13,008 bases of DNA from URNF01 sp045594105 (GTDB lineage: Bacteria > Bacillota > Clostridia > Oscillospirales > Acutalibacteraceae). Within the stretch, counting starts at the first letter, position 1. Every line of letters begins with the position of its first letter. The position numbers were made by a program, and so were the translations under genes. Positions 1 through 7,302 of the stretch are shown in pieces. The notes beneath the pieces are model-generated. The model had not been told where the DNA came from. It did not search any database and worked only from the letters and a program-made list of their open reading frames with translations. The DNA lies in NCBI GenBank assembly GCA_045594105.1, contig JAZNXY010000073.1, positions 1-13,008 of the forward strand, in the 5' to 3' direction.

Positions 1-8
1 TATACGAA

Positions 9-112
9 GCTTTTACATAACTGACGGAATTGCGGAGCACCGCAAGGGAGTGTAAAAAGCTATAAGCCGACCGTCTGGGCAAATCAGTGTAAAAGCTGGT
101 TTGCCCTTTTTT
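9..112 (+). ncRNA. ZTP riboswitch (pfl RNA motif) with overlapping terminator
   Basis: This is a ZTP/ZMP-sensing riboswitch, the class first described as the pfl motif because it often precedes pyruvate formate-lyase genes. P1 is formed by 9-17 and 51-60. A small hairpin (TGCGG/CCGCA) lies at 31-44. The conserved ACTGACGG stretch is at 20-27, GGGAG is near 46-50, and the hallmark GCCGACCGTCTGGGC is at 66-80. The pseudoknot pairs GACGG (23-27) with CCGTC (71-75). The expression platform is a terminator with stem 77-83/100-106 (GGGCAAA/TTTGCCC), extended by TCAG/CTGG, and a T-run at 107-112. The terminator's 5' arm shares GGGC with the conserved ligand-binding strand. Ligand binding should therefore block termination (an ON switch) when 10-formyl-THF is short, raising PFL and thus formate. 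The strand and motif order fit control of the downstream pflB. Confidence 0.93.
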
Positions 113-152
113 GTTGGCTATCCATTTGTGTGTCACAGAAAGGAGAACCATT

Positions 153-190
153 ATGGTACACGAGCATTGGAACGGCTTTAAGGCAGGCAC
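153..190 (+). other. pflB: out-of-frame N-terminus of pflB with its ribosome binding site
   Basis: An AGGAG at 141-145 stands 7 bases before ATG 153, an ideal start. From there the codons give MVHEHWNGFKAGT, which matches the usual PFL N-terminus (W-x-G-F-x-x-G-x-W just before the NVRDFI segment). The next codon should be TGG (Trp) followed by CAA GAC, but the sequence reads TG-CAA-GAC. One G is missing at about 191-193, so this frame runs to a TAG at 264-266 as a 37-residue peptide, while the true PFL body is open in the frame starting at 191. Confidence 0.8.
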
Positions 191-2383
191 GTGCAAGACA
201 CTATCAACGTGCGTGACTTTATTCAGCAAAACTATATCCCTTATGAAGGCGATGCCTCCTTCTTAGCAGGCAGCACCACTCGCACCGATGACCTTATGGG
301 GCGGGTGCAGGCGTTATTCAAATTGGAACGGGAACGTGGCGGTGTGCTGGACGTTGACGTTGACACCGTCTCTTCCCTTACAAGCTATGCGCCCGGCTAC
401 ATTGACAAAGACAAGGAACTCATCGTCGGTATGCAAACCGACGCGCCCTTAAAACGTGGTGTAAACCCCTTTGGCGGCATTCGTATGGCACGGCAGGCAT
501 GTGCTGCCTACGGCTATCGCTTGAGCGACAAGGTGGAAGACGAATTCCGCTTCCGCACCACCCACAACGACGGCGTTTTCCGCGTATACACCGACGAAAT
601 GCGTAAAGCACGCAAATGCCATGTTATCACAGGCCTTCCCGACGCATACGGACGTGGCCGCATCATTGGCGATTATCGCCGTGTGGCACTGTACGGTGTG
701 GACCGCTTAATCGAGGAAAAGCAGAAGGACAAAGCCGCCTTGGCGGATGAAACCTTTGAGGTGGACAAGGCACGTCTTTCCGAAGAATTGTTCCAGCAGA
801 TTGCTTTCCTTGGCAATCTCAAGGAAATGGCGTCTATGTACGGCTACGATATAAGCGGCCCTGCCGCCAACGCAAAGGAAGCCATCCAATGGACCTATTT
901 TGCGTATCTTGCCGCTATCAAGGAACAAAACGGTGCTGCTATGTCGCTGGGCAGAGTGGCGACCTTCTTTGACATCTACATCGAGCGTGATATTGCCAAC
1001 GGTGCTTTAACCGAGCAAGGTGCACAGGAGCTGATGGACGATTTCGTAATGAAATTGCGTATTGCCCGTCATCTGCGCACACCCGAATACAACGAACTGT
1101 TCGGCGGTGATCCGATGTGGATCACCGAAGCGGTCGGCGGCATGGGTAAAGACGGACGCACCTTGGTTTCCAAGAGCAGTTTCCGTATGCTCAACACGTT
1201 ATATACGTTAGGCCCCTCCCCCGAACCCAACCTGACCGTTTTATGGTCTGCTGCTCTCCCCGACGGCTTCAAACGGTTCTGTGCGAAGGTATCGGCAGAC
1301 ACCGACTCCATTCAGTACGAAAATGACGACCTGATGCGTCCGTTGCACGGCGATGACTATGCTATTGCCTGCTGCGTTTCCGCCATGGAAATCGGCAAGC
1401 AGATGCAATTCTTCGGCGCACGTTGCAATCTCGCTAAATTGCTGTTAATCGCATTAAACGGCGGTTTTGATACCACCAGCGGTATGCATATCGGTCCGCA
1501 GATGCCGGTTATGGAGGGAGACACCCTCGACTTTGATGCGGTAATGGAAAGATATGATGTATACATTGCGTGGCTCAGCCGCCTGTATGTCAATACAATG
1601 AATCTTATCCACTACATGCACGACAAGTACGCCTATGAAAAGATTCAGATGGCACTGCACGATACGGCAGTAGAACGGTTAATGGCGTTCGGCATCGCAG
1701 GTCTTTCGGTAGTTACCGACTCCCTAAGCGCCATCAAGTTCGCCAAAGTAAAGCCCATTAAAGATGAGCTCGGTTACATTGTGAATTTCGAGACCGAGGG
1801 CAGCTTCCCGACATACGGCAATGATGATGACCATGTAGACAGCATTGCGCAGGATTTGACCCACCGCGTCATCACCGAGTTACGCAAAACACCTACCTAC
1901 CGCAATGCCATTCACACTTTGTCGGTGCTCACCATCACCTCCAACGTGATGTACGGCAAGCACACAGGTGCAACCCCCGACGGCAGAGCCGCAGGCGCAC
2001 CCTTTGCACCCGGTGCCAACCCCATGCATAACCGTGAAGAAAACGGTGCTTTGGCATCCTTAAACTCGGTAGCAAAGCTGCGTTACGAGGATTGCCGTGA
2101 CGGCATTTCCAACACCTTCTCCATCACTCCCGATGCACTTGGTAAGACGGAAGAAGAACGCATCGGCAACCTGGTTGCTATCTTAGACGGTTATTTTGCC
2201 AAGAAAGCCCATCATATCAATATTAATGTGCTTAACCGTGAAACGCTTATCAAAGCGTACGAAAACCCCGAAGACTATCCCAATCTCACCATTCGTGTTT
2301 CGGGCTATGCGGTAAACTTTAACAAGCTCTCCCGTGAGCAACAGAGAGAGGTTATCAGCCGCACCTTCCATCAGACGATATGA
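191..2383 (+). CDS. pflB: pyruvate formate-lyase (formate C-acetyltransferase), 5' end frameshifted
   Basis: This glycyl-radical enzyme converts pyruvate and CoA to acetyl-CoA and formate, cytoplasmic, under anaerobic conditions. The product aligns along its whole length with E. coli PflB by eye. The adjacent catalytic cysteines are C394-C395 (IACCVS) and the radical-bearing glycine is G705 in RVSGYA near the C-terminus (numbering from GTG 191). NVRDFIQ, GLPDAYGRGRIIGDYRRVALYG-type and GPGANPMH-type blocks are present. The open frame begins at GTG 191, which has only a weak AGGCAGG upstream. The natural start is almost certainly ATG 153 behind AGGAG, separated from the body by a one-base deletion near 192. 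Correcting it gives about 744 residues, the normal clostridial length. The gene overlaps pflA by four bases (ATGA) and lies behind the ZTP riboswitch. If the deletion is real, PflB would be made only by weak initiation at 191, or not at all. Confidence 0.95.
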   Translation: MQDTINVRDFIQQNYIPYEGDASFLAGSTTRTDDLMGRVQALFKLERERGGVLDVDVDTVSSLTSYAPGYIDKDKELIVGMQTDAPLKRGVNPFGGIRMARQACAAYGYRLSDKVEDEFRFRTTHNDGVFRVYTDEMRKARKCHVITGLPDAYGRGRIIGDYRRVALYGVDRLIEEKQKDKAALADETFEVDKARLSEELFQQIAFLGNLKEMASMYGYDISGPAANAKEAIQWTYFAYLAAIKEQNGAAMSLGRVATFFDIYIERDIANGALTEQGAQELMDDFVMKLRIARHLRTPEYNELFGGDPMWITEAVGGMGKDGRTLVSKSSFRMLNTLYTLGPSPEPNLTVLWSAALPDGFKRFCAKVSADTDSIQYENDDLMRPLHGDDYAIACCVSAMEIGKQMQFFGARCNLAKLLLIALNGGFDTTSGMHIGPQMPVMEGDTLDFDAVMERYDVYIAWLSRLYVNTMNLIHYMHDKYAYEKIQMALHDTAVERLMAFGIAGLSVVTDSLSAIKFAKVKPIKDELGYIVNFETEGSFPTYGNDDDHVDSIAQDLTHRVITELRKTPTYRNAIHTLSVLTITSNVMYGKHTGATPDGRAAGAPFAPGANPMHNREENGALASLNSVAKLRYEDCRDGISNTFSITPDALGKTEEERIGNLVAILDGYFAKKAHHININVLNRETLIKAYENPEDYPNLTIRVSGYAVNFNKLSREQQREVISRTFHQTI

Positions 2384-3090
2384 GTAAGGGATACGTTCAC
2401 TCCATACAGAGTTTAGGCACAGTAGACGGACCGGGTGTACGCTTTGTGGTATTTGTGCAAGGTTGTCATCTGCGGTGCAAGTGCTGTCACAACCCTGACA
2501 CATGGAGCACAAGCGGCGGCACGGGCTATACCGCTGCGGAAATTGTAGAAAAAGCAAAACGGTATCGGGAATATTTCGGAGAAAACGGCGGCATCACCTT
2601 ATCAGGTGGCGAGCCGCTCTTACAACCCGATTTTGTGAAAGAGGTTTTTGTGCTGTGTCACGAAGCAGATATCAACACGTGTCTGGATACGGCAAGCGTA
2701 CCGCTGACCAAAAAGGTGAAGGCGGCACTGAAAGAAACCGACCGTGTACTGCTTGACTACAAATACACCACCGATGAACAGTATCGTGAAAATGTAGGTT
2801 GCAGTATTGATACTGTCAATGCGTTTTTGGCTTATCTTAACGATCATCATATCCCCGTCACATTACGGCAGGTAGTCATTCCTACCGTCAACGACACAGA
2901 AGAAAACATGTTACGGTTAAAGGCCGTAGTTGACGCACATCCGTGCATTGACAAGGTGGAATTGTTGCCGTTCAAGAAGATTTGTCAGGTGAAATACGAC
3001 GATATGGGGATCCCTTTCCCTTTTGGCGATAAGCCGACACCAACCGCAGAACAAATGCAAGCATTACAGCAATATTTCAACAACCATTGA
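2380..3090 (+). CDS. pflA: pyruvate formate-lyase activating enzyme (radical SAM)
   Basis: The product (236 residues, normal for the family) is the radical SAM activase that abstracts a hydrogen from the PflB glycine to create the glycyl radical. The [4Fe-4S] ligands are C29, C33 and C36 (CHLRCKCC, CX3CX2C). The N-terminal HSIQSLGTVDGPGVRF block is characteristic of PflA. The SAM-binding SGGEP motif is at 75-79. The RQVVIPTVNDTEEN segment matches the conserved C-terminal half of PflA proteins. Its ATG overlaps the pflB stop codon as ATGA and it has no clear ribosome binding site of its own, so translation is probably coupled to pflB. It is followed within 5 bases by a strong hairpin terminator. 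Confidence 0.95.
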   Translation: MSKGYVHSIQSLGTVDGPGVRFVVFVQGCHLRCKCCHNPDTWSTSGGTGYTAAEIVEKAKRYREYFGENGGITLSGGEPLLQPDFVKEVFVLCHEADINTCLDTASVPLTKKVKAALKETDRVLLDYKYTTDEQYRENVGCSIDTVNAFLAYLNDHHIPVTLRQVVIPTVNDTEENMLRLKAVVDAHPCIDKVELLPFKKICQVKYDDMGIPFPFGDKPTPTAEQMQALQQYFNNH

Positions 3091-3094
3091 TGAA

Positions 3095-3144
3095 AACAAA
3101 AAACATGGTGTGAAGTATCCATACTTTACATCGTGTTTTTTGTT
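3095..3144 (+). terminator. strong intrinsic terminator of the pflBA operon
   Basis: A 24-bp stem pairs 3095-3118 with 3121-3144 (AAACAAAAAACA on one side, TGTTTTTTGTTT-type on the other), with the T-run inside the 3' arm. Three positions (3106/3133, 3108/3131, 3112/3127) are G-T, so they pair in the plus-strand transcript but would be A-C mismatches in a minus-strand transcript. This points to selection for function on the plus strand, as expected just after pflA. Confidence 0.8.
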
Positions 3145-3202
3145 CTGCGTATCGTTTTATATCGTTATCCTCATCCGGCACCGTCATAATCATATACAAC
3201 CG

Positions 3203-3295
3203 TTGCATATGGGCTTTAACAGTTTCAGCTATTACAGCAAAAAGTTCAAAAAATATACTCATACGACACCGAGTCAATATCGGGAAAAACAGCAA
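3203..3295 (+). pseudogene. remnant of an AraC-family regulator (last ~30 codons)
   Basis: Reading from 3203, the codons give HMGFNSFSYYSKKFKKYTHTTPSQYREKQQ. This matches the end of the AraC/XylS DNA-binding domain, whose usual form is GF..-S-YF-s--FKK-tG-TPs-YR. None of the three frames from 3145 to 3203 looks like the preceding helices of the domain. There is no in-frame stop before the terminator at 3296, and the frame runs on to 3352. I read it as a decayed 3' fragment. Chance resemblance is unlikely given the spacing of F, Y, FKK, TP and YR, but the assignment rests on about 30 residues. Confidence 0.55.
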
Positions 3296-3321
3296 AAAAA
3301 CACGGCATATGCCGTGTTTTT
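3296..3321. terminator. bidirectional terminator (CACGGCAT palindrome)
   Basis: A perfect 26-base palindrome consists of five A, CACGGCAT/ATGCCGTG and five T. It lies 5 bases beyond the stop of the minus-strand lipoprotein gene (3327) and just after the AraC remnant on the plus strand, so it can stop transcripts from either side. On the minus strand, seven T follow the stem (complement of 3294-3300). Confidence 0.8.
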
Positions 3322-3326
3322 GTGTT

Positions 3327-4874
3327 TTATATGTTCGGTGCAATGCTGTTAAACATATTGCCGCCTTTTTTGATTACAAAATCCGTTATCCTCTCAAAAG
3401 AATCCGACCCATTGCCGTCAGGGGTAAAGCCGCCGTTTGGCCTTTGCCCACCGTTTGGTCGCTCGGGTGGTTGTTCACCTTCAAACCCTTCAGGCGGCTC
3501 TTTACCTTCAAACCCTTCGGGCTTTTCCAATCCCTCAGGCGGCTCTTTGCCTTCAAACCCTTCGGGCTTTTCCATATTCTCGGGCGGTTCACCGTCAGGG
3601 CGCATACCTCCGCCAAATCCCATATTACCACCACTTGTGCCACCCAACTGTTGCCCTTTGCTCCACAGAGTATAGGTACCTTCCTTTAAGTCGGGACTGC
3701 TATAAATAAAAAGCGAATAGTCGTTTTGCGGTGTAACCTCTAATACCTCTTTCCCGCTATTGTTCTTCAGACATACAGTATCGGTGCCACTTTGCTTTTG
3801 CTCAAAAGAAAACACCGCATAGGTCTGTCCGCCGTCTTCGATACGGTCCAGCATACCACCTGCCGCTATTACCGTGCCGCCATTGATATGAATACCCATA
3901 TCCGAGTCGATACCTGCATCTGCACTTTCAGAGCACGCAGCCGTTTTTACCGTGCCACCATTTATCACCAACCAACCGTTTGAGTCAATGCCGTCGCCTT
4001 CACCCGTTTCGCCGGTTACTTGAATATTCAACACACCGCCGTTCACCGTCGTGACCGAAACGCCGTCCTCGTTGGTGTTAATACCGTCATTTCCAGAGAA
4101 AATATAGATATTACCGCCATTCACAGTCAGATGCCGCTCGCTGTCGAGGCCTTCGTTGGCCGCTTTGATGGTAAGAGTACCATTCCCCTTCTTCCCACCA
4201 TCCACGTTCATAGACATTTTAGAATAGAAAGCTCCGTCATATTTGTGCAGCTTCTTGGCATCCTCCACTTCGGTGCCATCAGCATTCAGCACCACGCTAT
4301 CGGGCTTATACATCTTTGCTACATACGCACCGTTTACCGTATTTTCACTACCATCGGCAATGATCACATTCGCACCCGCTGCAGTAGTAATCACATCTTT
4401 AGATGCCGTTTTGGCAACATCACACTCATATACGTTATAAAAAATAATAGCCGGTGCCACTTCGCAGGTAATATCCACACCGTCCAGAATCAAGGTCACA
4501 ACCGCCTCGGGATTCTCCTTCGCTTCCTCCCCAAGATCTATCGCAACCTGTCCTTTAGACAACGTACCCGACAGACGATAGGTGCCGGCTTTGGTGATGT
4601 GCAAAACCGTATGTGCAGCCGCTTCTTCTATGCTGTGTGCATCCTCTGCCGAACCTTCACCATAAGTAAAATCTTTGCCTTCTTCGTAATAGACAATATC
4701 GTTTGCGATATAAACACCGCCTTGCGACTGCGTACTGACCGTCACACCGTCTGCCGTTACTGTCGTGTCTTGCAGCAGAATATCCACTGTCTCGACCGAT
4801 TGACCTTTTTCACCGCATGCCGTCAACACAAGCATAAAAGCCAAGATAACGGCAAACACCTTTGCGAAAGTCAT
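3327..4874 (-). CDS. Cthe_2159-family carbohydrate-binding lipoprotein
   Basis: The start is ATG 4874, behind AAAGGAG with 7 bases of spacing; the frame is open further upstream to 4907 but without a binding site. The product has 515 residues. Residues 1-20 are a lipoprotein signal peptide with the lipobox LTAC (C20), so it should be tethered to the outer face of the membrane. Residues ~40-390 match the Cthe_2159 family (PF14262, 'carbohydrate-binding domain-containing protein'), a right-handed beta-helix related in fold to pectate lyases. Typical blocks include GTYRLSGTL, VTLILDGVDI, ANEGLDSERHLTVNGG, INTNEDG and DGIDSNG. Members bind acidic polysaccharide or cellulose; catalysis has not been established to my knowledge. 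The C-terminal ~110 residues are a Gly/Pro/Glu-rich tail with 15-residue repeats. It lies downstream of lysR on the same strand with 71 bases between them and no terminator visible there. Confidence 0.88.
   Translation of the reverse strand: MTFAKVFAVILAFMLVLTACGEKGQSVETVDILLQDTTVTADGVTVSTQSQGGVYIANDIVYYEEGKDFTYGEGSAEDAHSIEEAAAHTVLHITKAGTYRLSGTLSKGQVAIDLGEEAKENPEAVVTLILDGVDITCEVAPAIIFYNVYECDVAKTASKDVITTAAGANVIIADGSENTVNGAYVAKMYKPDSVVLNADGTEVEDAKKLHKYDGAFYSKMSMNVDGGKKGNGTLTIKAANEGLDSERHLTVNGGNIYIFSGNDGINTNEDGVSVTTVNGGVLNIQVTGETGEGDGIDSNGWLVINGGTVKTAACSESADAGIDSDMGIHINGGTVIAAGGMLDRIEDGGQTYAVFSFEQKQSGTDTVCLKNNSGKEVLEVTPQNDYSLFIYSSPDLKEGTYTLWSKGQQLGGTSGGNMGFGGGMRPDGEPPENMEKPEGFEGKEPPEGLEKPEGFEGKEPPEGFEGEQPPERPNGGQRPNGGFTPDGNGSDSFERITDFVIKKGGNMFNSIAPNI
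3496..3585 (-). repeat. two tandem 45-bp repeats in the lipoprotein tail
   Basis: Units 3496-3540 and 3541-3585 each encode a 15-residue EKPEGFEGKEPPEG-like segment. A further partial unit lies at 3480-3495 and a diverged one follows 3585. Within the shared core, TTCAAACCCTTCGGGCTTTT is identical between units. The low-complexity tail probably acts as a flexible spacer or wall-associated stalk. The unit number could change by slippage without breaking the frame. Confidence 0.8.
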
Positions 4875-4945
4875 ACTATCACTCCTTTTAACAGTATCGT
4901 AGCACACGCTATGTGCAAGTTAATAAATAAATTGTAAATGTTTGA

Positions 4946-5917
4946 TTACGTTTTAGTGGCTGTCCGTTTTTCTGTCGTACCATATATCTCTCTGGCAATG
5001 TGTATAAACTCGGCAACCGCAGGACTGTTATATTTCTTCGTCTTATGTGCGATATATAATGTGCGTTTTGCGTGTGAACCATCCAGCTTATAAAACAATA
5101 GGTTTTCGTACCTTGCCGCCGCACGCACCAATGTGTCGGTGGTAAAGGTAAGGCCCATACCCGAGCCCGCAATGTTATACGCCGTCATTAACTGGTCGAC
5201 GCTGATGATTGATTGCGGCACAAATCCGTAATCCGAACAAATACCCAAGCTATTCTTGTACATATTATTTTTCGGCTTTAACAGAATATAGCTTTCATCC
5301 TTAAAAAGTCCCAAATCCACGCACGGTGTAGTTTCTTGCAGATGCCTGCCATCCACAACATCTGCAGCGGTAAGTGCTATACTTTTCAGTCCTGCGTTTA
5401 GCCGATGCTCTCGGGGAACACACAACAAAATATGCTCCTCCTTCAGCGGATAAGAAACAATTTTATTGCTGTCAAAGTCAAAATCCATCATTACTTCTAT
5501 TTCTTCCGAAAGCAGCTTTTCCTGCAGCTCGGCAGAATTGTTTTCCAGCAGCGCTATATTGATTTTAGGGTACTTTTTAGAAAATTCCATAATAATTTTA
5601 GGCAGAATAAAGGAAGAAATAAAAGCGGCACCGCCCACCTTAATCTTTCCCGCCATCAATGAGGTGACGTTATTGATACCATCCCTGAGATTTTGCTTGA
5701 CACGGTACATATCCTCTACCGCCGCAATATACATCTGTCCCAAATCCGTCAGCGAAACCGGCGTCGTTCCACGGTTGAAAATCTTAAAGCCAAGCTCCTC
5801 TTCCGCTTTCTTGATAATAGCACTGAGTGCGGGCTGAGAAACAAACAGCTTTTGCGCCGCTACGGTAAAGCTTTTCTCCTCGTACACCTTATAAACATAA
5901 TCTGCGTATTTGAACAT
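4946..5917 (-). CDS. LysR-family transcriptional regulator
   Basis: The start is ATG 5917, preceded by AGGAGG; the frame is open upstream to 5959, but that region has no binding site and contains the promoter. The product has 323 residues, the usual LysR size. The N-terminal winged helix-turn-helix is at ~1-60 (SFTVAAQKLFVSQPALSAII, then EEELGFKIFNRG). The effector-binding domain runs from ~90 to 300 (GKIKVGGAAFISSFILPKII opens the first subdomain). It is transcribed divergently from alaA, the usual arrangement for a LysR regulator and its target, so it may control alaA and itself. The ligand cannot be told from the sequence. The lipoprotein gene follows on the same strand. Confidence 0.93.
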   Translation of the reverse strand: MFKYADYVYKVYEEKSFTVAAQKLFVSQPALSAIIKKAEEELGFKIFNRGTTPVSLTDLGQMYIAAVEDMYRVKQNLRDGINNVTSLMAGKIKVGGAAFISSFILPKIIMEFSKKYPKINIALLENNSAELQEKLLSEEIEVMMDFDFDSNKIVSYPLKEEHILLCVPREHRLNAGLKSIALTAADVVDGRHLQETTPCVDLGLFKDESYILLKPKNNMYKNSLGICSDYGFVPQSIISVDQLMTAYNIAGSGMGLTFTTDTLVRAAARYENLLFYKLDGSHAKRTLYIAHKTKKYNSPAVAEFIHIAREIYGTTEKRTATKT

Positions 5918-5968
5918 AGCGCCTCCTACATAAGTAAAATTATATGGGCAACATACCAATATATATAT

Positions 5969-5997
5969 TTGATTATATCACACCTTTCTGCTATAAT
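5969..5997 (+). promoter_or_regulatory. sigma-A promoter of alaA
   Basis: The -35 TTGATT (5969-5974) and -10 TATAAT (5992-5997) are separated by 17 bases. Transcription should begin near 6004, giving a leader of about 22 bases before ATG 6026, with GAAGAAGGTGAT as the binding-site region. Confidence 0.8.
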
Positions 5998-6000
5998 CAA
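5972..6000 (-). promoter_or_regulatory. sigma-A promoter of the lysR gene
   Basis: Read on the minus strand, -35 TTGATT (6000-5995) and -10 TATAAT (5977-5972) also have a 17-base spacer. This promoter sits on top of the alaA promoter: each -10 overlaps the other's -35. Together the elements form a perfect inverted repeat, TTGATTATA-N14-TATAATCAA, which could also serve as an operator. Confidence 0.75.
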
Positions 6001-6025
6001 TACAGTAAATGAAGAAGGTGATAAA

Positions 6026-7228
6026 ATGCGCATATATGCAGACATAATCGACCATATAAATTCGGATATCCGAGGGAAAAACTTTTATACTGCGCTGGAG
6101 CTTGAAAGAAACGGCGAAAAGATATTAAAGTTAAATACAGGCAACCCTGCCACCTTCGGTTTCGGAATGCCGGAAAGTGTAAGAAAAGCATTGGTGGAAA
6201 AAATGGATACAGCCGTGGGCTATTGTGACGTCAGAGGTATGATTCCTGCCAGAAATGCTATTTTTGAATACCACCGTGCAAAAGGTATCAACCATTTCTC
6301 GATAGACGATATTTTTATCGGTAACGGTATCAGCGAAATCGCTGCAATGGTCGCTACGGCACTGTTTAACCCAGGTGATGAGGTGCTTGTTCCCCAACCG
6401 TGTTACTCGCTTTGGACAAACGAGGTTGTTTTACAAAAAGCGGTACCCGTTTTTTACAAATGTGACGAAACAAACGGTTGGAATCCCGATTCCGAACACA
6501 TCAAAAGCGTTATTACCCCCAAAACCAAAGCTATCGTTGTCATAAACCCCAACAACCCCACAGGTGCCTTATACGCCAACGAAACGCTGCTCGAAATTGC
6601 AGAAATCGCCCGTCAGAATAACCTTATCGTGCTCTCCGACGAGATTTATGATCGCCTTGTTTTCGACGGCAAACAGCACACCACCTTTGCAAGTCTTGCT
6701 GAGGATGTCACCGTCATTACCATGAACGGCTTGTCGAAATCCCACTGTCTTTGCGGTTTCCGTTGCGGCTGGCTGGTAACCAGCGGTCCTGACGATGCAC
6801 GAAATCAAATCAGCACCGCTCTGTTAAAGCTGGCTTCTATCCGCTTATCCGCCAACGCTTTGATGCAGACTATTATTCCTACGGCAATTGCTGATACGGC
6901 GTATACCGAGAATATGGTGAAGCCCGGTGGCAGACTGTACGAACAGCGCAAGGCAGCCTTTGCAGCATTAGACACGTTAGATTGTCTTTCCTACGTCAAA
7001 AACGACGGCGGCTTTTACGTTTTCCCCAAAATCAAGCCCGAATATGTAAAAGAAAGCAAGGACTCCCTTTTCGCAGAAAAGCTGTTGCTTGACAAGCATA
7101 TTCTGGTGGTTCCCGGCAGCGGCTTTGAATGGAAAGAGCCCGATCATTTCCGTATTGTTATGTTACCTCAAGCAGATGCTCTGCACGAGGCGGTATTACA
7201 AATCGGCGACTTTATCAAAAACCAATAA
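6026..7228 (+). CDS. alaA: alanine aminotransferase (glutamate-pyruvate), AlaA type
   Basis: This is a PLP-dependent fold-type I aminotransferase, cytoplasmic, interconverting pyruvate and glutamate with alanine and 2-oxoglutarate. The 400-residue product resembles E. coli AlaA along its length, for example KLNTGNPATFGFGMPE, VGYCDVRG, IFIGNGISE and INPNNPTGALY. The expected residues are N177 (NPNNPTG), D205 and Y208 (SDEIYD), the PLP-binding K238 (NGLSKSH) and the carboxylate-binding R376 (HFRIVMLP). The start is ATG 6026, placed about 22 bases after the predicted transcription start. The frame is open to 5693, but that would run through the divergent promoter into lysR. The gene is monocistronic, with a terminator 6 bases after the stop. 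Other aminotransferase substrates are possible, since specificity is inferred only from overall resemblance. Confidence 0.9.
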   Translation: MRIYADIIDHINSDIRGKNFYTALELERNGEKILKLNTGNPATFGFGMPESVRKALVEKMDTAVGYCDVRGMIPARNAIFEYHRAKGINHFSIDDIFIGNGISEIAAMVATALFNPGDEVLVPQPCYSLWTNEVVLQKAVPVFYKCDETNGWNPDSEHIKSVITPKTKAIVVINPNNPTGALYANETLLEIAEIARQNNLIVLSDEIYDRLVFDGKQHTTFASLAEDVTVITMNGLSKSHCLCGFRCGWLVTSGPDDARNQISTALLKLASIRLSANALMQTIIPTAIADTAYTENMVKPGGRLYEQRKAAFAALDTLDCLSYVKNDGGFYVFPKIKPEYVKESKDSLFAEKLLLDKHILVVPGSGFEWKEPDHFRIVMLPQADALHEAVLQIGDFIKNQ

Positions 7229-7234
7229 AAAAGT

Positions 7235-7266
7235 AAAAAGACTCGACCTTCGGTTGAGTCTTTTTT
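7235..7266 (+). terminator. intrinsic terminator of alaA
   Basis: The stem AAAAAGACTCGACC/GGTTGAGTCTTTTT (one G-T pair) closes on a CTTCG loop and is followed by T-rich sequence. It lies directly after the alaA stop. Confidence 0.88.
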
Positions 7267-7274
7267 ATGGTCGC

Positions 7275-7302
7275 TTGCATTTTTCAAAAAAGAGAGTATA
7301 AT
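7275..7302 (+). promoter_or_regulatory. sigma-A promoter of the FAD-dependent dehydrogenase gene
   Basis: The -35 TTGCAT (7275-7280), a 16-base spacer and a perfect -10 TATAAT (7297-7302) lie just after the alaA terminator. The leader is about 80 bases long. It contains an 11-bp hairpin (7315-7325/7332-7342) and a second, imperfect one (CCCATGTT/AACACGGG, 7365-7380) whose 3' arm covers part of the GGGAGG binding site. Whether these regulate translation is unknown. Confidence 0.7.

Noticed and set aside
3077..3343. 88-codon open frame on the minus strand between pflA and the lipoprotein gene
   Set aside because: It runs through both terminator hairpins, overlaps the pflA end and shows no family signature or binding site.
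4890..4915. Dyad GCACA/TGTGC upstream of the lipoprotein gene as an operator
   Set aside because: The arms are only five bases and no convincing promoter can be placed around it, so there is not enough to call a site.
4020..4937. 305-codon open frame on the plus strand opposite the lipoprotein gene
   Set aside because: It lies antisense to a clear lipoprotein gene; its Ile/His/Arg-rich product reflects the beta-helix codon pattern on the other strand.
5693..6025. Upstream extension of the alaA frame by 111 codons
   Set aside because: It would cross the divergent promoter and run antisense into lysR; ATG 6026 with the promoter just upstream is the right start.
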